From Epiperipatus broadwayi (lineage: Eukaryota; Onychophora; Udeonychophora; Euonychophora; Peripatidae), in the NCBI GenBank assembly GCA_028023455.1, contig JAQFVV010012507.1, positions 3,518,901 through 3,582,900 of the forward strand: a stretch of 64,000 nt of DNA, written 5' to 3'. Below, piece after piece: positions 47,197-57,833 of this stretch. Under the pieces are notes generated by a model. The model made no database searches and was not told where the DNA came from. It saw nothing but the letters and a program-made list of their open reading frames with translations. Position 1 is the first letter of the stretch; every line of letters starts with the position of its first letter. The translations under genes and the position numbers were made by a program.

Positions 47197-48952
47197 CAGT
47201 CAGAGAAAATTGGAAGTTTTGCACTATTACCATATCTGTCATACAGGGCACCACCAGGCCATTTGTACCTGGAAAATTTATAGAGTTGGCAGATATACGC
47301 TGTTCAAATCCAATTTTTACATATATTTTATTCCGACTATCAGCCATGCCACTAGCTCAGTGAGACGCAGAGATTTATAAAACAAAAATTCTTATTTAAA
47401 AATATTTTCAATATGAAAAAAAAAAATAAAAGAAGCCACTGCCAGTAATAACACACACAAACATTTATTAAACATATATGTAAGTTAGAATTATTATTTT
47501 AGTCTAACTTTTACTTTAACATTTAATTTACATTTTTAACTTTTATTTTTGAAGTTCACACAGATGAATTTAATATTTTATTAAAGTGTCGAGTATGAAT
47601 AGACTACATAGATTGCATTTGAAAAAAAATTCTATCCCTTATTTAACCTTAGGCCAAAAGTTCGCAGTCAAACCAACATCAATCTATCTGATACATTGAT
47701 GTATTCAATGCAGCATGAATATGACAGCACAAATACCATACTGTCAGGAATGCACATCTGAACAGAATGGTTATAGAAGACATTGACTCTCGTCCAGTAC
47801 AGGAATACCACATCTGTCTGGTGAGAAGAACAATAAAAAAACTCCGTAGGAAAAGACTGCATTTTTCATCTTACTATCTCATTCCATAGGCTAAAAAGGG
47901 GTGATCCAAAAAGCAGAGAATATCATCTGATTCCAATGGTCAGTGAGATATGGGACTTATTTTACCCAAGGGTGGCATATAATTGGATCCTGCATGTAGC
48001 GAATCTCATGCTATATTTACTAATTACACCAATATATCCAACCGATTAACCCAATTTAACTACAAAACAAATAAACCAAGATTAACCCTCCCTTAATTAA
48101 TTAATATAACTTTACAAATCTATGCAACCATTCATGCCCAACTTAAATTTAACATTTATATAATTTATTTTAAAAGTGAAAAAAATCATAATAAAAACTT
48201 AAAAGAATAGAAAAAATAAATTAATGGAAATAAGTTACAAAAAATAATAATACATTCAATAAAATAATTATTAATAACTGATTAAGTTTGGTCAGATAGG
48301 AATATCTGCTGCAATAATTTAAATATTGGTAAAGATTATACTTAGTGTTCATTAATTAACTAATGTTCTTATGGTTTTAACATACTGGAAAAGTTTTTTT
48401 TTTTTAGAATTAAAGTTCATTAGTTCTTACTATTTTAAAAATCCATGCTTAACAGTTGCTTGCAATTTGGAGCCAGTGTTAATTCCCCCAATGTCCTGTG
48501 GTCCTCAACATAGGAAAACAGTTGGTCATTACTGTTTCTTTTCCTTTTTAAAAACTGAAGGAATTGAAGAGTGCTTCTTTTCAACCCTTCTCCTTCAACT
48601 CTTTCCCCACTAAAACCTCTCTCTCTATCATATCTCTATCTTTTTATCTTTATTTCCAAACTTTTCATTTTGTTGTAGACTTTCGGATCCAGTGGACATT
48701 ACATCATGATGATGATGATCTTTTCATTGAGGTCCATTTCCTGAGGGATTTCTTTTATTGGCTATTAGTTTCTATTGTTTTTTTCTTTCCTATCTGACCA
48801 TTACTTATACATTTTGAAATGCCCAAGGGCTAGCTTACTTTTAACTAATTAAAATAATCATTTCCATTTTACAATAGCATTAATTAATTTATTGTACATT
48901 TTTTTCATCTTTAAACCCTTCAAGTTTTTTTCTAATAATTTTTCATCTGTGC

Positions 48953-48958
<6 letters not shown>
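47192..48958. repeat. Possible further LTR-like segment
   Basis: About 1.77 kb lies exactly between two TA tracts. Its left end ATAACAGTCAGAG resembles the TGTAATGGTCAGAA start of the 26503 LTR. It is less AT-rich inside (47640-48000), as the long LTRs are. The right end does not show the CTTCA/TTTCA terminus and I found no second copy, so this is tentative. Open frames inside (47138-47347, 47668-47862, 48371-48613, 48564-48797) have no recognisable domain. A (GAT)n run lies near 48706-48718. Confidence 0.3.

Positions 48959-48990
<32 letters not shown>
48959..48990. repeat. (TA)n microsatellite
   Basis: About 16 units. It ends a few bases before the left LTR of the next element. Confidence 0.95.
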
Positions 48991-48993
<3 letters not shown>

Positions 48994-48996
48994 TAT

Positions 48997-50771
48997 TGAA
49001 CTGTGTTTGAATGTGTGAATTCAAAACACCAGTCTCTTAGGCAGAGAAGAACATACTCGAAGAGTATGTATGCCCAAATGATAGCTATAAAGTATATAAC
49101 TAACGTTACATTTCCAGGACATAGCTTCTTCTTGGCTGTTGAGTTGAACACCATATCCAAAGCACTTTTTTGTTTGTGTATAACCACGGGTGCCAGCTGC
49201 TTATTCTAAAAGAATACTAAAAGAATAGACAACGCACTTTGAATAGTGGCCACTAACTCAACACCTAAATCCACGATTAGCTTAGTTGTTTGTAATCACT
49301 AATAGATTATACTTAATTAGTGGTTAAAAGACTTGATAAAAGAATTGTAAAAAGAATTTATAAAAGGAGACTGATAAAAGAATTGATAAAAAGAATTGAC
49401 CGACAAATAAAGTTTAATTTTAAAGATAATTTATTAAGTAACATTTATTTACTAAATATAAACATTTTATAATTCTAATAAAACACACGCATATTTTAAA
49501 TTAACATTTCTAAATAGTTTAAATATTCCTATAGATTTAATAACAGAACACTCTAATTTAACTAATAAATATTGATATAATGATCACGCACATATTAACT
49601 CACACACACATAATAATAATAAAGTATTACATAGCATTTGAAATTTAATCACACATATCAATAGTTCATTTATGTATGATATAAAGTTCATATAATTAGA
49701 CTTTTGAAAGATTCATATGAATTAATGCAATGCAATGGCTATTACAGTATAAATGAAATAAGCAAATGTTTTTACCTAGGCTTTTGAATGTAGATGTAGA
49801 ATTTTGTTCTCTTTGGTGGCTGCTTTCGGTGAGGATATTTCCATTATGAATGCTTACCAGCCGGCTGGGACTTTTCCTTGATGAGTTTCCTGATTTTCAT
49901 GATTATTACTATTGGAGACAATTAAATACTGATGGAGATTTTCTAAGTTGTTACATTGACATTATTTCATGGGCAGATCTTGCTGTTTTCATCGGACTTT
50001 TTAGGCTGTGGAGAGGCATGAATTCCCAAAATCTTCTCAATACTGCATTTTGTTTCTTAACTGACTCAATTAATTTCTGAACAGCACTACTCAATTACTT
50101 TGTGAACTGCACTCACTCAACTAATTTGTGAACTGAACTATTGTCCGATAAAAAAGTCTATTTATACCTGCGATGTGTTGTCTTTCTATCTCCGGCAAAG
50201 ATATGTTGTCAAAATTCCAGTGATAATCATTTGATAAACGTGTTTTGAAAGATTGCTTAATTAGTAATAGCCATGCAAAAACGTATTGTTTTATATTAAT
50301 TAATATCTAATAGCCATTGCTGTGTTTTTTAATGATAATCTTCTTTAACTTTCATTTATTTATAATAACATTTATTCTTTTATTCTATTGTTGACAATTG
50401 CACATATAACACACATATATTAGTTTTAACATTATTTTTTTCTTTAATTAAACTTAAATGAAAAGAGATTTGTATGTTTTAATTTTTTAAATTATATTTT
50501 TATGAATACTAATAAAAAAACTCTTTATTTCCTTTTGTAAATCTTTAGTTTCATTTCTCAAACCAAGACTCCCCCCTCCCCCCTTTTGATTAATCAATTG
50601 TAGCTTTTTATTTCAAAACTAACGCTAGAAAACTATTTGATTCTTATCTTTTTCGAAAACAAACTGCAATAAACTCTTCAATGTTTAATTTTATGTTTTT
50701 CTTTAATGAAAGATTATTTTAATAATATAATTTTAGATAAAATTATATGTGCCTATATCAATATAGGTACA
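48997..50771 (-). repeat. 3' LTR of the gypsy-type element
   Basis: Nearly identical to 53144-54904. TATA box at 50159-50166 (TATAAATA on the minus strand). Just downstream in transcription sense, three 25-bp tandem units (about 50061-50134) carry variants of CTCAATTA(A/C)TTT(C/G)TGAAC. Short frames here (48957-49187, 49003-49209, 49850-50080) recur in the sister LTR only because the LTRs are duplicates. Confidence 0.9.
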
Positions 50772-50793
50772 TTACACCACCCTACCTTTTGAG
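50772..50793 (-). promoter_or_regulatory. Polypurine-rich tract of the gypsy-type element
   Basis: The minus strand reads AAAAGGTAGGGTGGTGTAA just before the TG of the 3' LTR. It is purine-rich with a few T, as seen in other gypsy elements. It sets orientation and the LTR edge. Confidence 0.55.
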
Positions 50794-51019
50794 AGTAAAA
50801 TGTGTCATTTTTGACAATTTTATCTCTAACAACATCAAATCTTAATTTATTATTATTTCTAAGTTTGCTTTTTGGTATCTTTTCCTTTTCCATGCTAAGG
50901 GCAATCTCCAATTATGCTTTTCTTCTTTCTATGCTGGTAACATTGCTTACAATGTTCATCCTGGATAATGACCATGAGGACAAACTAAATTTGTGGCACA
51001 GGGATCTTTTATAAATGAA

Positions 51020-51215
51020 GCTTTGGCTGCCAATTCTCTTGATCAGACTTTGATTAAGAAAAGGTGGCTGCAAATGGCAGGAATTTCAACTGTCCATTTC
51101 CGACTTATGCCCTGGAAAACGATTGCCAATTCTCTTGATCGGACTTTGACAAAGCAGCTGCGAATGGCAGGAATTTTCAACTGTCCATTTCCGACTTACG
51201 CTTTGGAAAACGAGG
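51020..51215 (+). repeat. Two-copy tandem repeat inside the gypsy-type element
   Basis: A unit with GCCAATTCTCTTGATC(A/G)GAC, ATGGCAGGAATTT and CAACTGTCCATTTCCGACTT occurs at about 51028-51120 and 51126-51207. It lies in the 3' part of the element (minus sense). Overlapping plus frames (50802-51014, 50993-51241) are not genes. Confidence 0.85.
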
Positions 51216-51249
51216 TACGAGATATGGGGATTCTCTCCTGAAATGTGAC

Positions 51250-52370
51250 TTACGACTTACTCTGGTTGTTGCCAGTGCACTTTTTAAAAGAGGAATGATC
51301 CTGGCCAATTCGTTACAGGTGCTAAAATCTATCCAGTCGACAGCTTTAAACTTAATCCTTATCTAACTTATTTCAATACTACCCTCATCCCTTTAATTTC
51401 GAACCCTTATACATTCTTAATACAACTTAGATTGACTTTCATTTATATTATTTTAACCTTTCAATATTATTTATTTAATCTTACAATACTATTCTAAACT
51501 ATCAAGGACATCAATTTACATATTTATTTATATTACGATATAACTTTTAACCCATTACTTTAACTTATATATTAACGTGCGTGTACTCAGAAAAAAACTA
51601 TTTTGCTTTATTATGATTCATTCATTATTATTTTACTAGAGATTTTTTTTTAATCTTGATTATTTTAAACAATTTATTTACATCTTTTTCTTAACTTACG
51701 GTATTCAAAACAAACTTTTACTTTAACATGCGTATATTCAAAAAACTATTTTATTTTACTACGAATATTTTATTTATTTTCTACAGATATATTATACTTA
51801 TTTATTTAACTTGTTTTTATTTTATGTATTTCCGTTATTTTATTCATTTATTTAATTCTACAAACTTTACTTTTAAAACCTTAATTTGACCCATTTATTT
51901 AACTTTATTTTATTGATTTTTTATTTATTTGAACTGTTTGTTTACGAGCATTTCTTCTTAATTAATATGTGTGTGGAGAAAAAAGAAGATTTTATTTTGC
52001 GAAGCCTCTGTTATTATTATTTGACAAAACAATCCATCATTTTAAATAGTGAAATTCTAATTCAGGCTTTTCACCTACGTCAAAATAATTATATTAAACT
52101 CATAGTCCATTTCCGGTCATTTTATTTCCGTCTACTTTAATATTCCGACCCTTAACTAACTTCTAAACTATCTCTACAAATTCTATAATATAAACTAACT
52201 TTCCTCTCTTATCGGTCCCTCTTTTATAATTTATTGCTTAATCTCTTTCTCTTTCTGTTCTGTTTTTGACTTCGTAACTCAGAAAACCTTTATACCTAGA
52301 CAAACTCCGAATTACTTCAATCTGGGAATATTTTTTTCTACACTTCTTTTTTTGAATCTATTTTTAAATC
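51250..52370 (-). other. Degraded or non-coding internal part of the gypsy-type element
   Basis: About 1.1 kb between the gag-like ORF and the internal tandem repeat, where pol should be. No RT, RNase H or integrase motif is readable on either strand. An 84-codon plus frame (51886-52140) is hydrophobic low-complexity sequence and not convincing. Confidence 0.5.
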
Positions 52371-52371
52371 T

Positions 52372-52773
52372 TCACACATGAACGTTTACTTTAAACCATT
52401 TATTTTTTTGTAAAAACTTTTCTACACTGTCTACTACCTTGAACTTATGTTTTTCTTCTATTTCTTGATCTATATTTTCCCCTGTCTTAGCACTATCCTG
52501 TTCTGCTTTAATTTCTATTTCAGTCTTCTCTGTTTCAACACTATCTAGTTCTAATTCAATTTTTACATCTTTTATCATGTCAACTTCCTTTTCAACTTCC
52601 AGACTTTCTTTAATTAAATCTAACTCTATAACTTCTTGGTTCTCCTCTACCTTTCCTGTTCTCTGGTGTCTCATTTCTCTTATTTCTGCAATGAATTCTT
52701 GATGCATTTCTTCCAACATATTTATCATCATTTTCATCATCTGCGTCTCAGACATTTCTTTCTCTTTTTCCAT
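52372..52773 (-). CDS. Short acidic gag-like protein of the gypsy-type element
   Basis: 133 codons start with MEKEKEMSETQMMKMMINML and an EEMHQEF helix, then become Glu/Lys-rich. The Met-rich amphipathic start followed by a charged coiled-coil-like stretch resembles the amino terminus of Gag in some invertebrate gypsy elements. No capsid signature and no zinc knuckle are visible. It lies 370 bases inside the 5' LTR in the right orientation. ATG at 52773 is chosen because it opens the frame and lies nearest the leader. It may be a truncated Gag or an accessory protein. The frame is uninterrupted, which is notable beside the lack of pol. Confidence 0.5.
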   Translation of the reverse strand: MEKEKEMSETQMMKMMINMLEEMHQEFIAEIREMRHQRTGKVEENQEVIELDLIKESLEVEKEVDMIKDVKIELELDSVETEKTEIEIKAEQDSAKTGENIDQEIEEKHKFKVVDSVEKFLQKNKWFKVNVHV

Positions 52774-53143
52774 TTTTAAAACAATATTGCATTTGAAACT
52801 AGCGCTTACATTAAACTAAATTTAATATATGACTTATTCATTTGTTTTTCTTACTAAGACGTAAACTCACGCTACCTCCACCCTTTTAGTCCTTTTCACT
52901 ACCCAATCTTAATGCTTTAACTCCACCCATAACATCTAATTGACTCTGATTTGATAGCATAAATGTCAAAATCTCTTTTCATTTCGAAAAAAAAAAATTT
53001 TGGTCAATTCTTTTTTTTTTTTTTTAAATTAAAACACTTTTACATACGTAATTTAACTTTTTAAATTTTTATTTTCAACAAGAACAAAGTATTTAATTAA
53101 CTGTCATTTATAACAAGTTCGGCCCATGTTGGATAAAGCCATT

Positions 53144-54904
53144 TGAACTGTGTTCGAATGTGTGAATTCGAAACTCCGGTCTCTTAGGCAGAGAAGAACA
53201 TACTCGGAGAGTATGTATGCCCAAACGATAGCTATAAAGTATATAACTAACATTACATTTCCAGGACATAGCTTCTTCTTGGCTGTTGAGTTGAACACCA
53301 CGTCCAAAGCACTTTTTTGTTTGTGTATAACCACAGGCACCAGCTACTTATTCTAAAAGAATACTAAAAGAATAGACAATGCACTTTGAACAGTGGTCAC
53401 TAACTCAATGCCTAAATCCATGACTAGCTCAGTTGTTTGTAATCACTAATAGATTATACTTAATTAGTGGTTAAAAGACTTGATAAAAGAATTGTAAAAA
53501 GAATTTATAAAAGGAGACTGATAAAAGAATTGATAAAAAGAATTGACCGACAAATAAAGTTTAATTTTAAAGATAATTTATTAACTAACATTTATTTACT
53601 AAATTTAAACATTTTATAATTCTAATAAAACACACGCATATTTTAAATTAACATTTCTAAATAGTTTAAATATTCCTATAGATTTAATAACAGAACACTC
53701 TAATTTAACTAATAAATATTGATATAATGATCACGCACATATTAACTCACACACACATAATAATAATAAAGTATTACATAGCATTTGAAATTTAATCACA
53801 CCTATCAATAGTTCATTTATGTATGATATAAAGTTCATATAATTAAACTCTTGAAAGATTCATATGAATTAATGCAATGTAATGGCTATTACAGTATAAA
53901 CAAAATAAGCAAATGTTTTTACCTAGGCTTTTGAATGTAGATGTAGAATTTTGTTCTCTTTGGTGGCTGCTTTCGGTGAGGATATTTTCATTATGAATGC
54001 TTACCAGCCAGCTGGGACTTTTCCTTGATGAGTTTCCTGATTTTCACGATTATTACTATTGGAGACAATTAAATACTGACTGAGATTTTCTAAGTTGTTA
54101 CGTTGACATTATTTCACAGGCAGATCTTGCTGTTTTCATCGGACTTTTTAGGCTGTGGAGAGGTGTGAATTCCCAAAATCTTCTCAACACTGCATTTTAT
54201 TTCTTAACTGACTCAATTAATTTCTGAACAGCACTACTCAATTACTTTGTGAAATGCACTCACTCAACTAATTTGTGAACTGAACTATTGTCCGATAAAA
54301 GTCTATTTATACCTGTGACCTGTTGTCTTTCTATCTCTGGCAAAGATCTGTTGTCGAAATTCCAGTGATAATCATTTGATAAACATGTTTTGAAAGATTG
54401 CTTAATTAGTAATAGCCATGCAAAAACATATTGTTTTATATTAATATCTAATAGCCATTGCCATGTTTTTAATGATAATCTTCTTTAACTTTCATTTATT
54501 TATAATAACATGTATTCTATTGTTGACAATCACACATATATACGCACATATATTAGTTTTAACATTATTTTTTTCTTTAATTAAACTTGAATGAAAAGAG
54601 ATTTGTATGTTTTAACTTTTTAAATTATATTTTTACGAATACTAATAAAAAAAACTCTTTATTTTCTTTTGTAAACCTTTAGTTTCATTTCTCAAACCAA
54701 GACTCCCCCTCCCCCCTTTTGATTAATCAATTGTAGCTTTTTATTTCAAAACTAATGCTAGAAAACTATTTGATTCTTATCTTTTTCGAAAACAAACTGC
54801 AATAAACTCTTCAACGTTTAATTTTATGTTTTTCTTTAACGAAATATTATTTTAATAATATAATTTTAGATAAAATTATATGTGCCTATATCAATATAGG
54901 TACA
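53144..54904 (-). repeat. 5' LTR of the gypsy-type element
   Basis: Sister of 48997-50771. TATA box at 54304-54311 and three 25-bp tandem units at about 54208-54287. Differences from the sister are mostly transitions. Short frames at 53104-53340 and 53150-53356 mirror those in the other LTR. Confidence 0.9.
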
Positions 54905-54962
54905 ATATATATATATATTGAAGCTGTGCATATATCATATATATATATATATATATATATAT
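54905..54962. repeat. (TA)n tract with a 12-base island
   Basis: Two TA runs enclose TGAAGCTGTGCA, which resembles the start TGAAGCAGTCGG of the adjoining LTR. It may be an abortive or mutated copy of that LTR end. Confidence 0.75.
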
Positions 54963-57735
54963 TGAAGCAGTCGGATCTAAGTTCGATCCTAGCTTCATGA
55001 TCTTTCACATGTAGCCAACTTCAAACCCTTGTACTAACTTTGAATTTCCGATGCAATGGGGCTTTATGCGTTCAGTCCACGCTAGTTTCCTTAAAGAAAA
55101 ACTATTATAAATGTGTGTTAAAATTAATTCATTTGAGATTTAAACTAATCATTTCTATTAATAAATTCATGTTAGAATTATTCATGAATTTATATATATT
55201 ATAACTGCATGGATTGTGCGTATATATATTTATAAATGTTTAAATATATATAATTGTTCGAAAGTTTCATTGCGTCGGGAATGTTTATTTTACTTTTAAA
55301 TAATATGTTAAATTTTTAGTGATTAATAGCTACATTCTTTCGATAAGCTTTCAGATTTTCTCTTTCCAAAACAATGGTTAAAGTTTTTATTAATTAGAAA
55401 TAGATAAGTCTTTAAAATGTTAGGACGGTCCTAATTAAAATCATTTTCTGATATTAAAAATTCATTTTCTAATTAGAAAATGAATTCAAGTTAATGAGTT
55501 TGAAAGCCTTATCAAAGGAATGTATCTAACAACAACTAGTAAATTTTTTGAAGATTGATTTAGCCTAAAAGCATCAGATACAGTATAAAGAGCCCAGGAA
55601 AAGTTTCCAAGCAGCTATTATTCCTCATTAAGAGAAGCCATATATATTTCATTAGAGAAGAAGCCGCCCAGTTAAATTATGAAGTAAAATAGTCTTTCTA
55701 CCATGGTGGGGGGGCTTAACTTCAAGAGTCTGACTACGGTTCCTTAAGTCCCCTGAAAATCTTTAATGTGGCTGCAATATAAAAATATATATATACCAAT
55801 CGTAAGCTGCCAAAACCTTAGAGAAATCCATCAAAATGCTATTCATCTAATTTTCAAAATGCGCGCATACGTTTCATCCAACTGGACTCTGCCTTGTGGA
55901 AACTCAGAAGTCAACCATGAAGAAATGGTAATATATTTCCTTTTGAACCTGGCCAGTTCTGAACTTTAAGTTAAAACATCTTTAAGCTATCTACTGTAAA
56001 ATTGTCTTTTTGTTAATGTTATTTTAAATTATGTAGTAAGTCTCTATCTTAATCTCTAGTCTTTAAATTTAATATTTAACTTTCTCTTTTCTTACGATGG
56101 CGGTTCATTTATTATATTATATATATATTTATTGTGTGATTTATTAATGTTGTTTATTTTTTTTTATTATATGCCAATAATAACTTCAACTCGATAATAA
56201 TTTCCTTCGTTGCATTTTCCTTGTTAAATAATATTATATTTATTTTTACAGTAATTCTTACCCACTAGAACTATTTTGATACAGTTCTATTAATTATCGA
56301 GTTGAATGATTTGTACAATTTTTGCTATTTTATTAATGGCTAATAACAACAAATTATTAGCTCAAATTTAACCTATGCTCCCGGCCACTTTACTGAATTT
56401 ATAATAGTTATTTATTCACATTAATTTATTGTTTCACAAAAAGGTTGATAAAGGAATTAAATGAATATATATATTCTAATTCAAATTTTATACTTTCTAG
56501 TAATATTCAGGAAGGGCATGGGATTTAGGGCATAATTAATATAATTTCTAATTGCATTAAATACTTTTTGATTAAGGCATGTTTGACTTTAATTTAACTT
56601 GATCAGGTCATCACGTAGAGCACTCTTTATATAAATTGGGTTTTATTATTTAAATACGATGTTTACCAAGTCATCATTTTCCGAACGTTGCTGACGCGAG
56701 CCATCTCCTGTTTCAGAGGCTTGTCCTCGGTGATATTTCTATTAGTTTAATTATCTAGGAAGAAAGCACTTCCTCCACTTGCTCGTTTTATATTTGGAAC
56801 ACCAAAGGTTCGAGGCTACGACCCGACCTGGTTTTCCCTGTGTTCTATGGATCCTTCATATAGGGCATCGAAGACTTGTCAAATACAAGCAGCCCTGCTA
56901 TTTTCTCAAATCACAGATAAGCCATTATTTTTCATATTTATTCTTAGCTCATAAGTCGTCAGTACCGTTTATTTTTCAGTTCCAGTAAAGCCCGCTCTCA
57001 TGCTCGTAAATCGTGATGATTTGATTTTATTAAAGTCGAACAAATTCATGTTTATTTATAATTAAATAAGTTTTCTATTAAATATTAAAGTTATGCCCTA
57101 AATACGTATCTTGCTCTTTGTGAATTGATTTGCGAATGTGAAAATAAATCTCACATTCTTTCCTTTAGAATCAGAATAATAATTTCAGTCATAGCCAAAT
57201 ACCTTTATCTACCTTTATTTTCTTGTCGGGGGCATAGACATATATTTATCATATAATATTGCGTAATAGTATTGGCATATAATAAGGACTGCCATTCTTG
57301 TTGTAAATATAAATTCTGTTTAAAGACTAGAGGTAATCTATATAATCACAATCTAAAAGTTGAACAAAATTATAATTATTATTAAATATTTTATTAACAC
57401 ATTTGGGTTTTTTTTTTAAGCTTTCTTTCTTATTCAAATTATTTTAATATTAATGCTCACTGTCTGTATTGGCAACCCGAACATATATATATGAGTTGAC
57501 TTATAAAGATTGTTAGTTATTTTATTATACTTTATTAGAGTTAGATCAGGAGTCTCATTAATCATCATCATCCGTTGAGCTAGTTCCTTGGCGCATAGTC
57601 ATGTACCGTCGATATATGTCATCCATTGATATGATCTGAGCTCGTGAGTTGGGTTTGAATTCAGTTTGAACCACCTGAGTTTGAATCCGACTTTGAGTTT
57701 GGGTTTGTTGATGTGTTGGCTTCTTTTTGACCGGT

Positions 57736-57738
<3 letters not shown>
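54963..57738 (+). repeat. Solo LTR of the LARD-like family
   Basis: 2776 bp, in the orientation opposite to the 14.9-21.4 kb element and alignable with its LTRs end to end. It starts TGAAGCAGTCGG and ends TGACCGGTACA, with TATAAAG at 55584-55590 at the matching position. TA tracts touch both ends, so a TA-rich target was used. Only one LTR with no internal region is present, so LTR-LTR recombination is the simplest history. Frames inside (55766-55969, 56779-56988, and 57558-57788 on the minus strand) are not conserved in the sister copies and are not genes. Confidence 0.85.

Positions 57739-57774
<36 letters not shown>
57739..57774. repeat. (TA)n microsatellite
   Basis: About 18 units between the solo LTR and the next hairpin. 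Confidence 0.97.
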
Positions 57775-57776
<2 letters not shown>

Positions 57777-57785
57777 TGGCTTCAC

Positions 57786-57833
57786 CATTCACTGTGGACT
57801 AACTAAGACCCTAAGTCCAACCACAGTGAATGT
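57786..57833. repeat. Inverted repeat of 12 bp
   Basis: CATTCACTGTGG and CCACAGTGAATG form perfect arms around a loop that also contains pairing GACT/AGTC. It lies 11 bases after the TA tract. Confidence 0.85.

Larger units (their letters stand above)
48997..54904 (-). mobile_element. Gypsy-type LTR element with long LTRs, gag-like ORF only
   Basis: Two direct repeats, 48997-50771 (1775 bp) and 53144-54904 (1761 bp), flank 2372 bp. Ends are TGAACTGTG...GGTACA (plus strand), so TG...CA. Both outer sides are AT/TA sequence, so a 4-bp ATAT target duplication is possible. A PPT-like purine run (GGTAGGGTGGTG, minus) precedes the 3' LTR and a TATAAATA box sits in each LTR. The internal part has an acidic gag-like ORF but no RT, RNase H or integrase. 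It therefore looks non-autonomous or internally deleted. The LTRs are the most similar pair in the window, so this is one of the youngest insertions. Confidence 0.85.

Noticed and set aside
48564-48797. Coding frame containing HHDDDD
   Set aside because: Formed by a (GAT)n microsatellite with hydrophobic low-complexity flanks. No family similarity seen.
52372-52773. Host coiled-coil protein gene
   Set aside because: It lies between two near-identical LTRs in element orientation, so it is better explained as the element's gag-like ORF.
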